64,000 bases of DNA from an uncultured Desulfobacterales bacterium (GCA_937915545.1 CALGIJ010000007.1:44246-108245), one strand, 5' to 3'; counted from the first letter of the stretch, positions 33,771 through 43,223 are shown. A program made the numbers and translations. The notes: generated by a model from the sequence alone, not told the origin.

Positions 33771-34166
33771 ATGAGCGAACTGTTACGCATTATGTCCCAC
33801 TCCCGTCGATTGAAAAGTGCCGTCAAGGAATTGAGCATCGAGCAGCTCGAGGATATCAAGGAAAAGCTTCAGGCGATCATCGATGAACGGCATGCCGAGA
33901 TCGAGGCCGAAAAGCAGGAAAATCAGGAGCGGCTGGAAAAAATCAAGAAGCTGCGTGAGCTGCTGGCGGCGGAGGGCATCAACCCCGACGAACTGAGCGA
34001 CAGCGCAGTCGAAAAGAGCAGCCGTAGAAACCCTCGTCAACCGAAATACGAGGTATGGAACGAGCACGGTGAGAGAATTACCTGGACCGGGCAAGGCCGC
34101 ATGCCTAACGTCTTCAAAGCGCGTATCGACGCCGGCGAATCCCTCGATACCTTCCTCATCGAATAG
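33771..34166 (+). CDS. H-NS family nucleoid-structuring protein
   Basis: A 131-residue H-NS homologue of typical length. The N-terminal oligomerisation region (MSELLRIMSHSRRLKSAVKE, then a long charged coiled coil to about residue 70) precedes a basic linker (SSRRNPRQPKYE). The DNA-binding domain contains TWTGQGRMPNVFKARIDAG and a C-terminal LDTFLI. The loop GQGRMP corresponds to the minor-groove-binding QGRTP hook. H-NS silences AT-rich, often transferred DNA. Such proteins are usual in Gamma- and Betaproteobacteria and uncommon in the lineage suggested by the neighbours. It lies next to the only markedly AT-rich stretch in the window. Confidence 0.93.
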   Translation: MSELLRIMSHSRRLKSAVKELSIEQLEDIKEKLQAIIDERHAEIEAEKQENQERLEKIKKLRELLAAEGINPDELSDSAVEKSSRRNPRQPKYEVWNEHGERITWTGQGRMPNVFKARIDAGESLDTFLIE

Positions 34167-34694
34167 CAGTCGCCCCGCTTGGCTCGTGGTCGCCGTCTCC
34201 CCGTGATGGCGGCGACTTCGGGATTTTCGCCACCCTGCTGCGGCGGGTGGTTCCTGTCATGGCAGTCCTGAGTTCACTCCTGCAGCTCTGTCCCCGAGAC
34301 GGGACAATCTTCCCTCCGCACTCCGGTTCTCGTCACGAAGCGGTGGCGCTCATCGCTTCACCGGCTTCGTTCGCCACGTTGAGCGTGGTGTTTTCTTCTC
34401 AATGGACCTCTCCTTGCCAGGGGTCTTCCCCCTATCTGCCGGTCCCTCGGCGAGCGAAGGCCGGTGACATGTGCAGGAATTCCGCTCCGGGTAGGGCGAG
34501 ACCGCGTGCGGCCCGGGCCGACAATCCGAGGCCCTTGCCGAGGCGGTGTTTTACGGACGGGATTTGCCAGCCGCGCTAAAATCACCTATTCTTAGAGTGG
34601 CGGTCGTCTTCATGACGGAGGCCATGGCGTTTGCGACGGCATGATGCCGAAGCGCGGATGCCATCTCGCAAGCCTATCTGCGGAGGGTGAGGAA
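34167..34694. other. 528-base intergenic region after the H-NS gene
   Basis: No convincing gene; a 110-codon open frame inside (34247-34579) has Pro/Ser/Arg-rich, non-protein-like composition. Tandem hairpins start just after the H-NS stop: GTCGCC..GGCGAC (34189-34216, tail TTCGGGATTTTC) and CCACCC..GGGTGG (34230-34250). A third, CCACG-TTGAG-CGTGG (34374-34388), is followed by TGTTTTCTTCTC. One or more of these could terminate H-NS transcription. The ribosome binding site of the next gene is GAGGGTGAGGAA. Confidence 0.45.
34189..34227 (+). terminator. Possible terminator of the H-NS gene
   Basis: A GC stem (GTCGCCG/CGGCGAC with a GU extension) lies 23 bases after the stop and is followed by TTCGGGATTTT. 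The T-tract is weak, so the call is tentative. Confidence 0.45.
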
Positions 34695-35843
34695 ATGAGG
34701 TCGAGATCTGAAAAAAGCTGGCTTTTACCGACCATCGCCGCCTTGCTCGCCGTCGGCTTCCTGCTCACCAGCTTCACCAGTTTCTTTGTCTCGCGAGCCT
34801 CGCTGCGCACCGAAATCGCCAGCAATGAGCTGCCCCTGACCAGCGACAATATCTATTCCGAGATCCAGCGCGACCTGCTTCGTCCCATCTTCATCTCCTC
34901 CTTCATGGCCCAGGACACTTTTCTGCGCAACTGGCTGATCGAGGGGGAGGGCGATGTGGGGCAGATAACCCAGTACCTGCGCGAGATCCAGCAGCGTTAT
35001 CAGACCTTCACCAGTTTTCTCGTCTCCGAGAAGAGCCGCAACTACTATCATCGCGACGGCATTCTCAAGCAGGTGCGGCCTGACGAGGAGCGCGACCGCT
35101 GGTACTTTCGCGTGCGCGAGATGCAGCCCGACTACGAGATCAATATCGATCCGGATCAGGCCAATAAAGATACCATGACCATCTTCATCAACCACCGCGT
35201 GCTCGACTATCAGGGACGGCTGCTCGGTGTTACCGGGGTCGGTCTGTCGGTGGGGGCGGTCAAGGAGATCGTCGACCTCTATCAGCGCAAGTACCGGCGC
35301 ACCATTTATTTTTTCGACCGTAACCGGCTGATCAGGCCGGTGGAGGCGGTCGCCCGTGGCGGCGACGAACTGGTGCCGATGATGCCGGTGGCGGAACTGG
35401 TCGACAGGCTGCCCAGCGAGGGGGAGACTTCTTTCACCGGCGAGCGCGATGGCCATATCGTGCACACCAACATCCGCTATATCAAGGAGTTCGACTGGTA
35501 CCTGGTGGTCGAGCAGTCGGAGCGCCACACGGTGCGCTCCATCTCCCTGACCCTGTTCTTCAACCTCGCCTTGTGCCTGGTCGTCACCGCGTTGGTGGTC
35601 TTTCTCGTCAAACTGTCGGTGAAGCGCTATCTGCGGCGGATCGACACCCTACGCGGCATCGTGCCGATCTGTTCCTACTGCAAGGAGATCCGTGATGATC
35701 AGGGCTACTGGAATCAGGTGGAGGCCTATGTCGCCAAATACACCGACGCCCAGTTCAGCCACTCCATCTGTCCCAAGTGCATGAAAAAGCACTTTCCGGA
35801 CGTCGACCTCGAGCAGGACGCCGGCCCGCCGCGGCGCACCTGA
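34695..35843 (+). CDS. Membrane Cache-domain sensor with C-terminal Cys-rich module
   Basis: A 382-residue protein. A membrane helix (about 11-31) precedes a periplasmic double-Cache-like domain (about 32-295; RDRWYFRVREMQPDYEINID and GRLLGVTGVGLSVG are typical strands). A second helix follows (about 300-322). The short cytoplasmic end IVPICSYCKEIRDDQGYWNQ, with a later SHSICPKCMKKHF, forms a two-CxxC module often appended to PAS or receiver proteins in Desulfobacterota. No kinase, GGDEF, HAMP or methyl-accepting domain is present, so the output route is unknown. The ATG at 34695 has a strong GAGGGTGAGGAA site. Confidence 0.85.
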   Translation: MRSRSEKSWLLPTIAALLAVGFLLTSFTSFFVSRASLRTEIASNELPLTSDNIYSEIQRDLLRPIFISSFMAQDTFLRNWLIEGEGDVGQITQYLREIQQRYQTFTSFLVSEKSRNYYHRDGILKQVRPDEERDRWYFRVREMQPDYEINIDPDQANKDTMTIFINHRVLDYQGRLLGVTGVGLSVGAVKEIVDLYQRKYRRTIYFFDRNRLIRPVEAVARGGDELVPMMPVAELVDRLPSEGETSFTGERDGHIVHTNIRYIKEFDWYLVVEQSERHTVRSISLTLFFNLALCLVVTALVVFLVKLSVKRYLRRIDTLRGIVPICSYCKEIRDDQGYWNQVEAYVAKYTDAQFSHSICPKCMKKHFPDVDLEQDAGPPRRT

Positions 35844-35853
35844 ACCTCGCCTT

Positions 35854-36735
35854 TCAGCGGCGCACGACGTTGGCCATGAACACACCGGCGAGGACCAGCA
35901 GGCCCCCCGCCAGGACTTCGGCCTTGATGGTCTCGCCAAGCAGCAGCCAGGCAAGCACGAGGGAAAAGACCGGCACGAGGTTGATGAAGACGCCGGCCCG
36001 TCCGGCGCCGATCTTCTTGATGGCCATATAGTAGAGGGAAAAGGCCAATGCGGTTCCCCCCAGGCCGAGGAAGGCGAGGCTCAGCCAGGAGAGGGGGGCG
36101 ATGTCGCCGAGGTGGGCGAAGATACCTTCGTGGCCTGCCGGGAAGGCGAGGAGCAGGGTGCCGATCAGCGCCGAGTAGCAGACGGCGGTAAGCGGTGGCA
36201 GGGTCTGCAGCACCTGGCGGCCGATGAGCGAGTAGGCCGACCAGCTGAGGACGCAGCCGATCAGGGCCTGTTCGCCACGGCCGAAGCCGCCGTGGAAGAG
36301 GGCGGCCGGGTCGCCGTTGCCGATGACGATGATCGCCCCGATGAGGGAGAGGAGGATGCCGCCGCCTTTTATGGCGGTGAGCCGTTCCCGCAGAAAGAGG
36401 GCGGCGAAGATGTTGATGACCAGCGGCGTGCCGGCGACGATCAGCGAGGCCCGCCCGGCGCCGATATGCTGCAGGCCGTTGAAGAAGAAGACGTTGTAGG
36501 CGAAGATACCGGAGAGGCCGAGGAGAAAGAGCTGCAGCCACAGGCGCCGTGGCGGCGGGCGCAGCCTTCCCTCGAGCAGCGGCGCCGCCGCCAGCATGGC
36601 CAGGGAGGCGATGGCGAAGCGCAGGAAGGCGGCGCTGGCCGGTTCCATGGCTGTGGCGAGGATGCGGCCGGCGATGAAGGTGCCGCCCCAGAGCAGCATG
36701 ACCAGCACCAGGGAAGCGTAGGTGAACAGCGGCAT
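35854..36735 (-). CDS. EamA/DMT-superfamily permease
   Basis: A 293-residue inner-membrane protein with ten predicted helices in two EamA repeats: LWGGTFIAGRILATAMEPA near residue 16, and SWSAYSLIGRQVLQTL in the second half. The family exports amino acids, nucleotide precursors or other metabolites. The ATG at 36735 directly precedes the first helix. It ends 10 bases before the convergent sensor gene. Substrate not predictable. Confidence 0.92.
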   Translation of the reverse strand: MPLFTYASLVLVMLLWGGTFIAGRILATAMEPASAAFLRFAIASLAMLAAAPLLEGRLRPPPRRLWLQLFLLGLSGIFAYNVFFFNGLQHIGAGRASLIVAGTPLVINIFAALFLRERLTAIKGGGILLSLIGAIIVIGNGDPAALFHGGFGRGEQALIGCVLSWSAYSLIGRQVLQTLPPLTAVCYSALIGTLLLAFPAGHEGIFAHLGDIAPLSWLSLAFLGLGGTALAFSLYYMAIKKIGAGRAGVFINLVPVFSLVLAWLLLGETIKAEVLAGGLLVLAGVFMANVVRR

Positions 36736-36809
36736 GACAGGGTCGAAAGCTAAAGGTGAGGGTGCGGAGCGGGCGTCGCAGCCAGGTATAGCGGCTGCGG
36801 CGGGCCCTG

Positions 36810-37589
36810 TCAAGGGTCGGGGAGGGTGTCGTAGGAGGCGAGGATGCGACGATACTCCCCAGAATTTTTCAGTTCCTCGAGGGCGACGCGAAAACGCTCC
36901 ACCAGTTCGCTGTCGGAGCCGCGCGAGAAGGCCAGATAGCCGTCGAGGCGGAGGTCGAGGGTGTAGACCTTCTTCAGCTTCTGCGCCGGGTCGTGGCCGA
37001 GTTTTCTGAAGACGAAGGGGGCGGCGTTTTCCTCCTCCGCCCAGAGGTCGATCCAGCCCATGAGGAGTTTGCGGGCGTTGATCTCAGAACCGGTGGCCTC
37101 GTCGAGGTTGGTGATGCCGCTGCGGCGCAGGAAGTGGGCGCGGATATCGTCGCGGACCACGCCGATCTTGTAGGCCCCGGCGGCGGCAAGGCTGTCCACG
37201 ACCAGATTGTCGTGCTCCTTGAGGGCATAGAGGTGGGTTTCGCCGCTGACCAGCACCCCCACCCAGTGAAAGAGTTCTTCCCTCTCCGGCGTGCGCGCCA
37301 CGGTGAAGAGGAGGACGTTGGGCTCCTCGAGAGCGGTCCTGTAGCTACGCGACCACGGGGCGATGGTGATCGGCGTGTCGAACTGCAGGCGGGAGAGCAG
37401 GCTGGCGACGATGTCGCTGCATAGACCGGTTGGCTGGCCTTCCGCCATATAGCTGTAGGGTGGGTGCTCGCTGCCGAAGACCCTCAGCTGCACTGCCGCC
37501 GTTACGGGCAGGGCCTGCAGCAGGGCCAGCAGCAGGCCGCCGCAGAGCAGCCACCACCTCCCAGCGCCCCGTCGTCCGTCACCGCTCAT
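36810..37589 (-). CDS. Periplasmic solute-binding protein, family 3 (amino-acid-like)
   Basis: A 259-residue exported protein with a signal peptide (residues 1-32, ending PVTAA). It has the SBP_bac_3 fold pattern: LRVFGSEHPPYSYMAEGQPT at the mature start, GLCSDIVASLL, and a C-terminal YRRILASYDTLPDP. No ABC permease or ATPase lies nearby. Such orphan binding proteins with the APWSRSYRTAL motif are frequent in environmental Proteobacteria and may act in sensing and not transport. AAGAGGAG precedes the ATG at 37589. Confidence 0.87.
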   Translation of the reverse strand: MSGDGRRGAGRWWLLCGGLLLALLQALPVTAAVQLRVFGSEHPPYSYMAEGQPTGLCSDIVASLLSRLQFDTPITIAPWSRSYRTALEEPNVLLFTVARTPEREELFHWVGVLVSGETHLYALKEHDNLVVDSLAAAGAYKIGVVRDDIRAHFLRRSGITNLDEATGSEINARKLLMGWIDLWAEEENAAPFVFRKLGHDPAQKLKKVYTLDLRLDGYLAFSRGSDSELVERFRVALEELKNSGEYRRILASYDTLPDP

Positions 37590-37725
37590 TGCCGCTCCTC
37601 TTGCGAGAGTGTGTTTCCATGCGAGGGTGTTCCTCCTTTGCTTCCTGCCGACAGTATATGGTAGATTTTTGTGGCAGGTCAAGAAGAGACCTGGCCATGA
37701 CGCACATCAGGTAAGGGGGAAGAGG

Positions 37726-38988
37726 ATGAACAGGGAGGAACGGGCCTGGGTGCTCTATGATGTCGGCAACTCGGCCTTCGTATTGGTGATGGTGACGGCG
37801 ATCATGCCCCTCTTCTACAAGGAGGTGGCGGCGGCAGGGATGAGCGCCGCGCAGTCCACCGCCCACTGGGGCTTCGCCAACTCCCTGTCTTCCCTGCTGC
37901 TCGCCTTGGCCGCCCCGCTCCTCGGCGCCATCGCCGACCGCAGTGGCCGCAGGAAGGGCTTCTTCGTCGCCTTCCTTGCCGTCGGCATCGTCTTCACCCT
38001 GGCCCTCGCCGCGGTCGGGCAGGGCCAGTGGCTCCTCTGCCTTCTCCTCTTCGTGGCGGCTCGCCTCGGCTGGGCGGGGGCCAATATCTTCTATGACGCG
38101 TTTCTTCCCGATGTCGCCAGCGTCGAGCGGCGCGACCTCGTCTCGGCCCGGGGCTATGCCTATGGCTATATCGGCAGCGTCGTCCCGTTCGTGGCCATTA
38201 TCCTCCTGCTCCTCGCCGCCGGCCTCGAGGGGGGGCTGCCCGCTGACGCCGCCCGTCTCGGCTTCGTCGTCGTCGCGTTGTGGTGGCTGGCCCTGTCTCT
38301 GCCGGCCCTGCGCCATCTCCGCGCGCGCAGAGAGGTGCAGCCTGTCGCCGAGCAGGGCTGGAGCGGCCTATGGCGTACCCTGGCCGACATCCGCCGCCAC
38401 CGTCAGGCGGCCCTTTTCCTCCTCGCCTATTTCTTCTATATCGACGGGGTCGATACCATCATCGCCATGGCCACCGCCTACGGTCGCGACCTCGGCTTCG
38501 GGGTGGGCCTGCTCATCGCCGTGCTCCTCGTCATCCAGATTGTCGCCTTTCCCTGCGCCCTGGCCTTTGGCCGGCTGGCGCGGCGCTTTTCGGCCAAGCG
38601 CATGATCCTCGCCGGAATCGCCGTCTACGCGGTGGTCGTCGCCGTTGCCTTCCTCCTGCCGGGTATTGCCTCGATTGAGTTGAAGACCCTGCTCTTCTGG
38701 GTCATCGCCGTGCTCGTCGCCTCGGCCATGGGCGGTATCCAGGCCCTCAGCCGCAGCCTCTTCTGCCGTCTCATTCCCCCGGGGAGAAATGCCGAGTACT
38801 TTGGCTTTTATAATGTCTTCGGCAAATTTGCCGCCATCACCGGCCCATTTCTCATGGGGCTCATCACCCACCAGAGCGGCGACTCGCGCTGGGGGGTGCT
38901 GAGCATCCTCGCCCTCCTCCTCATCGGCGCCTGGTTGCTGGCTCTGGTCAGGGCGGAGGAGGGTGGCGATGCGGATGGCCGGGCCTAG
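37726..38988 (+). CDS. UMF1-family MFS transporter
   Basis: A 420-residue major facilitator with 11-12 helices. The N-terminal WVLYDVGNSAFVLVMVTAIM is the signature of the UMF1 (Atg22-like, COG2270) group. ADRSGRRKG is the MFS loop 2-3 motif, and RLIPPGRNAEYFGFYNVFGK is another family mark. Yeast Atg22 exports amino acids from the vacuole; bacterial substrates are unknown. Ribosome binding site GGGGGAAGAGG. Divergent from the binding-protein gene. Confidence 0.92.
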   Translation: MNREERAWVLYDVGNSAFVLVMVTAIMPLFYKEVAAAGMSAAQSTAHWGFANSLSSLLLALAAPLLGAIADRSGRRKGFFVAFLAVGIVFTLALAAVGQGQWLLCLLLFVAARLGWAGANIFYDAFLPDVASVERRDLVSARGYAYGYIGSVVPFVAIILLLLAAGLEGGLPADAARLGFVVVALWWLALSLPALRHLRARREVQPVAEQGWSGLWRTLADIRRHRQAALFLLAYFFYIDGVDTIIAMATAYGRDLGFGVGLLIAVLLVIQIVAFPCALAFGRLARRFSAKRMILAGIAVYAVVVAVAFLLPGIASIELKTLLFWVIAVLVASAMGGIQALSRSLFCRLIPPGRNAEYFGFYNVFGKFAAITGPFLMGLITHQSGDSRWGVLSILALLLIGAWLLALVRAEEGGDADGRA

Positions 38989-39040
38989 GCGAGAACGTGG
39001 CGACAGGCCGGGGTGAGGCGCTGGACACTCCCGGCGCGGC

Positions 39041-41140
39041 TCAGGATGGTGGCGGGGAGGCTGGCAGGCGGCAGCTGTTCAGCAGGTCGTGCAAGCCTTC
39101 CATGTCCTCGACACGCCCGTAGACGGTGATGACGTCGCCGTTCTGCAGCACGGTGCCACCGCGCGGGATGATGGTTTTGCCGCTGCGCTTGATGGAGACG
39201 ATGGTCACCGTCTCCGGCAGGTGCAGGTCCTTGATTGGCGCCATGTGGCAGCTGTCGTCGCGGCGCAGCAGGAAGTCCGCATAGCCATTGTCCTTCTGGC
39301 GGCGCAGTTCCACCTCCTGCTCGAGCAGTTTGCCGCGCTGCTTGCGCACCATGGCGAGGTCGTAGGCGCGCAGGATGTCGCTGCGGCTGACCACGCCGCA
39401 CAGGGTCGCGGCGTCGTGGCGTTCCACTACCGGCAGGCGGGCGAGGTCACGTGGCGCCATCTTCTGGATGGCGGCCCAGATCGGCTCGTCGGGGAAGACG
39501 GTCACCGGCCGCTGCACGGCCATATCGGCGACCTTGAGGCCTCGGCTGTTAAACCCTTCACCCGCTTCGGCCTTGTGCACATCCTGGAGGGTGACGATAC
39601 CGAAAAGCTGCCCGTTTTCACTCAGGACAGGAAGGCCGAGGAGATTGGACTCCTGGAAGAGGGCCATGAGTTCCGAGAGCGAAGCGTCTTTGGCGATGGT
39701 TACCGGCTGCTGGCGCATGACTTCGCTGACTTTCACCCCCTGCATGATGTCGAGGTCGCGGCCCTCGGCGAAACGGACACCGCGCTTGGCCAGTTTCATG
39801 GTATAGATCGACTCGCTGTGCAGCCATTGTGAAAAATAGCTGGCTGAAACACCGGCGACCATCAGGGGGAGGATCATAAAGTAGTCGTTGCTCATTTCGA
39901 AGACGATGAGCATGGCGGTGAGCGGCGCTCGAGCTGTAGCTGAAAACAGGGCCGCCATGCCCACCAGGGCGAATGCTCCGGTGTTGATGTTGAGTTGGGG
40001 AAACCATCCGGCAAAGAGATGGCCGAGCGTTCCGCCAAGCATGGCCCCGGTGAACAGCGAGGGGGCGAACACGCCGCCCGAGTTACCCGATCCGAGGGTC
40101 AGCGAGGTGGCGAGAGGTTTGAGGAGAATCATGGCGGCGAGTATCCACAGGGGGGTGTGGCCCTCGATTGCCCATTGGATGGAGGGAAAGCCGGAGCCAT
40201 ACATATGGGGCAGGGGTAAATTGAGGGTACTGCCATGGGCCGCCGCCCCTGTAGGAAAGGAAAGGCCGGGCAGGGACATGTAGGCCAGGCCGAGCAGACC
40301 GAGGAGCATGCCTCCTACTGCCGGTTTGAGGAGTTGTGGAAATTTCCAGCCGTCAAAGAGGTTTTCGGCGAGGTTGAGCATACGGATGAAGAAAATGCCA
40401 ACCAGGGCCGAGCACAAACCGAGCACCAGGTAGAGAGCGAGTTCCAGCGAGCCGGAGAGGGTGTAGGCAGGGACTTGGAAGGCAAATTTGAAGCCGATGA
40501 GGGTGCGGCTGACCACTGAGGCGGCAACGGCGGAGATGACCACGTTGCTGAAGGCCTTCATATGCATGCCACAGGCCAGTACTTCAAGGGCAAAGGCCAC
40601 TCCGGCAATCGGCGCATTGAAAGTGGCCGCTATTCCCGCCGCGGCGCCGCAGGCAACCAGGTTGCGGATCCGTTCATCAGAGAGGTGCAGCACCTGGCCG
40701 AGAGTCGAGCCGAGTGCAGCGCCGATCTGGATGATTGGGCCTTCTCGTCCCGCCGACCCTCCGGTCCCGATGCACAGCGAGGAGGCGGCGATCTTTGCCA
40801 GGGCTACCCGCGCGCGGATGCGGCCACCTTTGAGGACGAGCGCCTGCATGACCTCCGGCACGCCATGCCCCTTGGCCTCTTGGGCGAAGAGAATGAGGGG
40901 GCCCACGAGGATGCCTCCGACGATGGGGACGAGGAGGTAGATGCCCGCGCCGAGGAAGGGGATGAATTCGAGGGTCGAGCCAAAGGAGAAATCCTGAATG
41001 GCGAAAATGAGTTTGACGAAGAAAACCGAGGCTAGCCCAGTGGTCGCTCCGACAAAGACGGAGAGACAGAGCAGGAACAGGCCCTCCGGGGGAGAAAGTC
41101 GGTCAAGGAGCCAACTCAAGACTCGGTCTTTGGATATCAT
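39041..41140 (-). CDS. ClC chloride channel/antiporter with CBS pair and TrkA-C domain
   Basis: A 699-residue protein. The ClC membrane core (residues 20-440) has the selectivity motifs GSAGREGPIIQIGA (with the gating Glu) and GSGNSGGVFAPSLFTG. It is followed by two CBS domains (about 465-590; MRQQPVTIAKDASLSELM and MAVQRPVTVFPDEPIW). A TrkA-C-like domain ends the protein (about 620-690; KRSGKTIIPRGGTVLQNGDV). CBS pairs bind adenine nucleotides and gate transport. The gating Glu suggests a Cl-/H+ antiporter or a gated channel. The start at 41140 has no obvious ribosome binding site. Confidence 0.93.
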   Translation of the reverse strand: MISKDRVLSWLLDRLSPPEGLFLLCLSVFVGATTGLASVFFVKLIFAIQDFSFGSTLEFIPFLGAGIYLLVPIVGGILVGPLILFAQEAKGHGVPEVMQALVLKGGRIRARVALAKIAASSLCIGTGGSAGREGPIIQIGAALGSTLGQVLHLSDERIRNLVACGAAAGIAATFNAPIAGVAFALEVLACGMHMKAFSNVVISAVAASVVSRTLIGFKFAFQVPAYTLSGSLELALYLVLGLCSALVGIFFIRMLNLAENLFDGWKFPQLLKPAVGGMLLGLLGLAYMSLPGLSFPTGAAAHGSTLNLPLPHMYGSGFPSIQWAIEGHTPLWILAAMILLKPLATSLTLGSGNSGGVFAPSLFTGAMLGGTLGHLFAGWFPQLNINTGAFALVGMAALFSATARAPLTAMLIVFEMSNDYFMILPLMVAGVSASYFSQWLHSESIYTMKLAKRGVRFAEGRDLDIMQGVKVSEVMRQQPVTIAKDASLSELMALFQESNLLGLPVLSENGQLFGIVTLQDVHKAEAGEGFNSRGLKVADMAVQRPVTVFPDEPIWAAIQKMAPRDLARLPVVERHDAATLCGVVSRSDILRAYDLAMVRKQRGKLLEQEVELRRQKDNGYADFLLRRDDSCHMAPIKDLHLPETVTIVSIKRSGKTIIPRGGTVLQNGDVITVYGRVEDMEGLHDLLNSCRLPASPPPS

Positions 41141-41217
41141 GGCGTTGTCTACTCAAGGTGGTTTTCAGGGAACGGGAACGATGACGAGAGATCCCGCCGC
41201 TCACATGATGGTTACGA

Positions 41218-42312
41218 TCAGAGATACATGAGGCTACGGCGCGCCTCCTGGCGCATGAGCATGTCGAGGATAACCAGGGCGGCCATGGCCTCGACAATCG
41301 GCACCGCCCGCGGTACGACGCAGGGGTCGTGCCGCCCCTTGGCCTCGAGAATGGCCGCCTCACCGGCGAAGTCCACGGTTGTTTGCGGCAGGGATATGGT
41401 GGCCGGCGGCTTGAAGGCGATATGCAGGGTGATCGGCTCGCCGTTGCTGATGCCGCCCTGGATGCCGCCGGAGCGGTTGCTGGCGGTGCCGAGGCGTTCG
41501 CCCTTCTTGATGAAGGGGTCGTTGTGCAGCGAGCCGCGCATGCGCGCCCCGGCGAAGCCGGAGCCGATCTCGAAGCCCTTGGTGGCGGGGATGGCGAGCA
41601 TCGCCTGGGCGAGTTTGGCCTCGAGCTTCTCGTAGACCGGTTCGCCCAGGCCGGCGGGCACGTTGCGGATGACGCAGCGCACCGTGCCGCCCACCGAGTC
41701 GCCCTGCTCCTTGAGCTCTTTGACCAGTCGCATCATGCTGGCCGCCGCCTGCGCGTCGGGGCAGCGGATGGCGGTGGCGTCAACGAGGCTTCTCGAGATC
41801 TCGTCGCAGTTCACCGGCGCCGCCTCGATGTCACCGACGCTCGCCACCCAGGCAACGATGTCGATGCCGTGCCTGGCGGCGAGGATCTTGGCCGCCACCG
41901 CCCCGGCGGCCACCGTCCCGATGGTCTCGCGGGCGCTGGAGCGGCCGCCGCCGGAAGAGGCGCGGATGCCGTACTTCATCTGGTAGGTGTAGTCGGCATG
42001 GGACGGCCGCGGGATGTCGCGCATCGTCCCGTAATCCTGGGGGCGCTGATCCTTGTTGGCTACCTGCAGGGCGATGGGGGTGCCGAGGGTGCGGCCGCGC
42101 TCGGTGCCGGAGAGAATGCTGACGCGGTCCTCCTCCTGACGGTCGGTGGAGAGTGCGCTCTGCCCGGGGCGGCGCCGGTCGAGCTGGGCCTGGATATCCG
42201 TCTCGGTCAGGGCCAGGCCCGGCGGGCAGCCATCGATGACCACGCCCACCGCCTTGCAGTGCGATTCGCCAAAGGTGGTGACACGAAAGAGGGTGCCAAA
42301 GCTGCTCGACAT
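41218..42312 (-). CDS. aroC: Chorismate synthase
   Basis: A 364-residue chorismate synthase of normal length. It converts EPSP to chorismate with reduced FMN, the last shikimate-pathway step. Signatures: GESHCKAVGVVIDGCPPG near residue 15, RPSHADYTYQMKYGIR near residue 102, SSGGGRSSARETIGTVAAGA, and the C-terminal KGRHDPCVVPRAVPIVEAM. The ATG at 42312 has a GAGGAG ribosome binding site and directly precedes the conserved FGTLFRVTTFGESH start. No other aro gene is nearby. Confidence 0.96.
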   Translation of the reverse strand: MSSSFGTLFRVTTFGESHCKAVGVVIDGCPPGLALTETDIQAQLDRRRPGQSALSTDRQEEDRVSILSGTERGRTLGTPIALQVANKDQRPQDYGTMRDIPRPSHADYTYQMKYGIRASSGGGRSSARETIGTVAAGAVAAKILAARHGIDIVAWVASVGDIEAAPVNCDEISRSLVDATAIRCPDAQAAASMMRLVKELKEQGDSVGGTVRCVIRNVPAGLGEPVYEKLEAKLAQAMLAIPATKGFEIGSGFAGARMRGSLHNDPFIKKGERLGTASNRSGGIQGGISNGEPITLHIAFKPPATISLPQTTVDFAGEAAILEAKGRHDPCVVPRAVPIVEAMAALVILDMLMRQEARRSLMYL

Positions 42313-42825
42313 GGGGGTCTCCTCAGGGTGGGGAAAAGGAAAACGCCGACCTCGCGGCCAGAGGGCTGCCGCCAGTCTGCGATGGAGGGACGAGGGCCGC
42401 CGCGCATTCGCGGCAAGGTTTCTGTTGCCGACCATAATGGCTGGTCTCGCCTCATTTGTAAAGCTTTTGTCAGCGGTGAGCCGGTCAGACTCACGGCCTT
42501 GGCCGGATCGGAAATCCACTGGCCGGACTGCTCGAGTTGGCAGATTCAACGCTGTGTTGTTAGGTTAGGAAAATTCTCGCCCCAGGGGAGGCTGGGCTTG
42601 CTGTTGCATTCCGTAAAACCCTTGAAAACAGGGAGGGGGCGGCAGTGAAAAGGGCTTGCGGGATTGCATGTAAAAAGGTAGCTTGACGCAGTCTGGTGGA
42701 GTTGCTTCGAGCGGTCGTGCGGTTCCCCGCGGCATGTGCTCGACTCCGCCCGATGTGGTCCACTGCTCGGCGGCGCCGGGGGTGGAGGTACCAGGGGACG
42801 CAAAAACATACCAGAGGTTGATGCA
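42313..42825. other. 513-base divergent intergenic region between aroC and the cupin gene
   Basis: No gene supported; open frames here are low-complexity shadows. I see no strong hairpin or recognisable operator. The region should contain divergent promoters for aroC and for the cupin/radical-SAM pair. Confidence 0.4.
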
Positions 42826-43164
42826 ATGAAAGTCGTCAAAATCGGAGAGGGCAGCTTTTACGACGCCCCAGGCCACAGCAACTGCTCGTGCATGAACAAG
42901 CTCTTTGCCGGGCAGGACACCAAGCGGACTACCATCGCCGTTTCCCACTTTCTCCCCGATGGCGGGGCGACCATGTCCTCCTCCCCCAAGGAACGGGTCT
43001 ACGTGGTGCTGGCCGGCCGCATTCAGGTCAACGGTGCCAACGGCGAGGAGCATATCCTCGAATCGCGGCACATGATCTACATCGCTCCCAACGAGGAGCG
43101 CTCCTTCAAGGTACTGGGCAGCGAGCCGGCGTCGATTCTGGTCATCCTCACCAACGTCGACTGA
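42826..43164 (+). CDS. Small single-domain cupin protein
   Basis: A 112-residue cytoplasmic cupin. The beta-barrel pattern includes a first motif near residues 42-65 (FLPDGGATMSSSPKERVYVV) and a second near 80-100 (HMIYIAPNEERSFKVLG). The usual metal-binding HxH of motif 1 is not evident, so metal binding is uncertain. The ATG at 42826 has AGAGG upstream. A PflX-type radical SAM gene starts 59 bases downstream on the same strand. Substrate unknown. Confidence 0.82.
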   Translation: MKVVKIGEGSFYDAPGHSNCSCMNKLFAGQDTKRTTIAVSHFLPDGGATMSSSPKERVYVVLAGRIQVNGANGEEHILESRHMIYIAPNEERSFKVLGSEPASILVILTNVD

Positions 43165-43223
43165 TATCGGGGGCGGGGAAGGCATCTCGAACAACCTGCC
43201 CCTTCCCTGACCCCTTTCTCCCG

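Noticed and set aside
34247..34579. 110-codon frame in the gap after H-NS
   Set aside because: No ribosome binding site, biased Pro/Ser/Arg composition and no recognisable domain; treated as non-coding.
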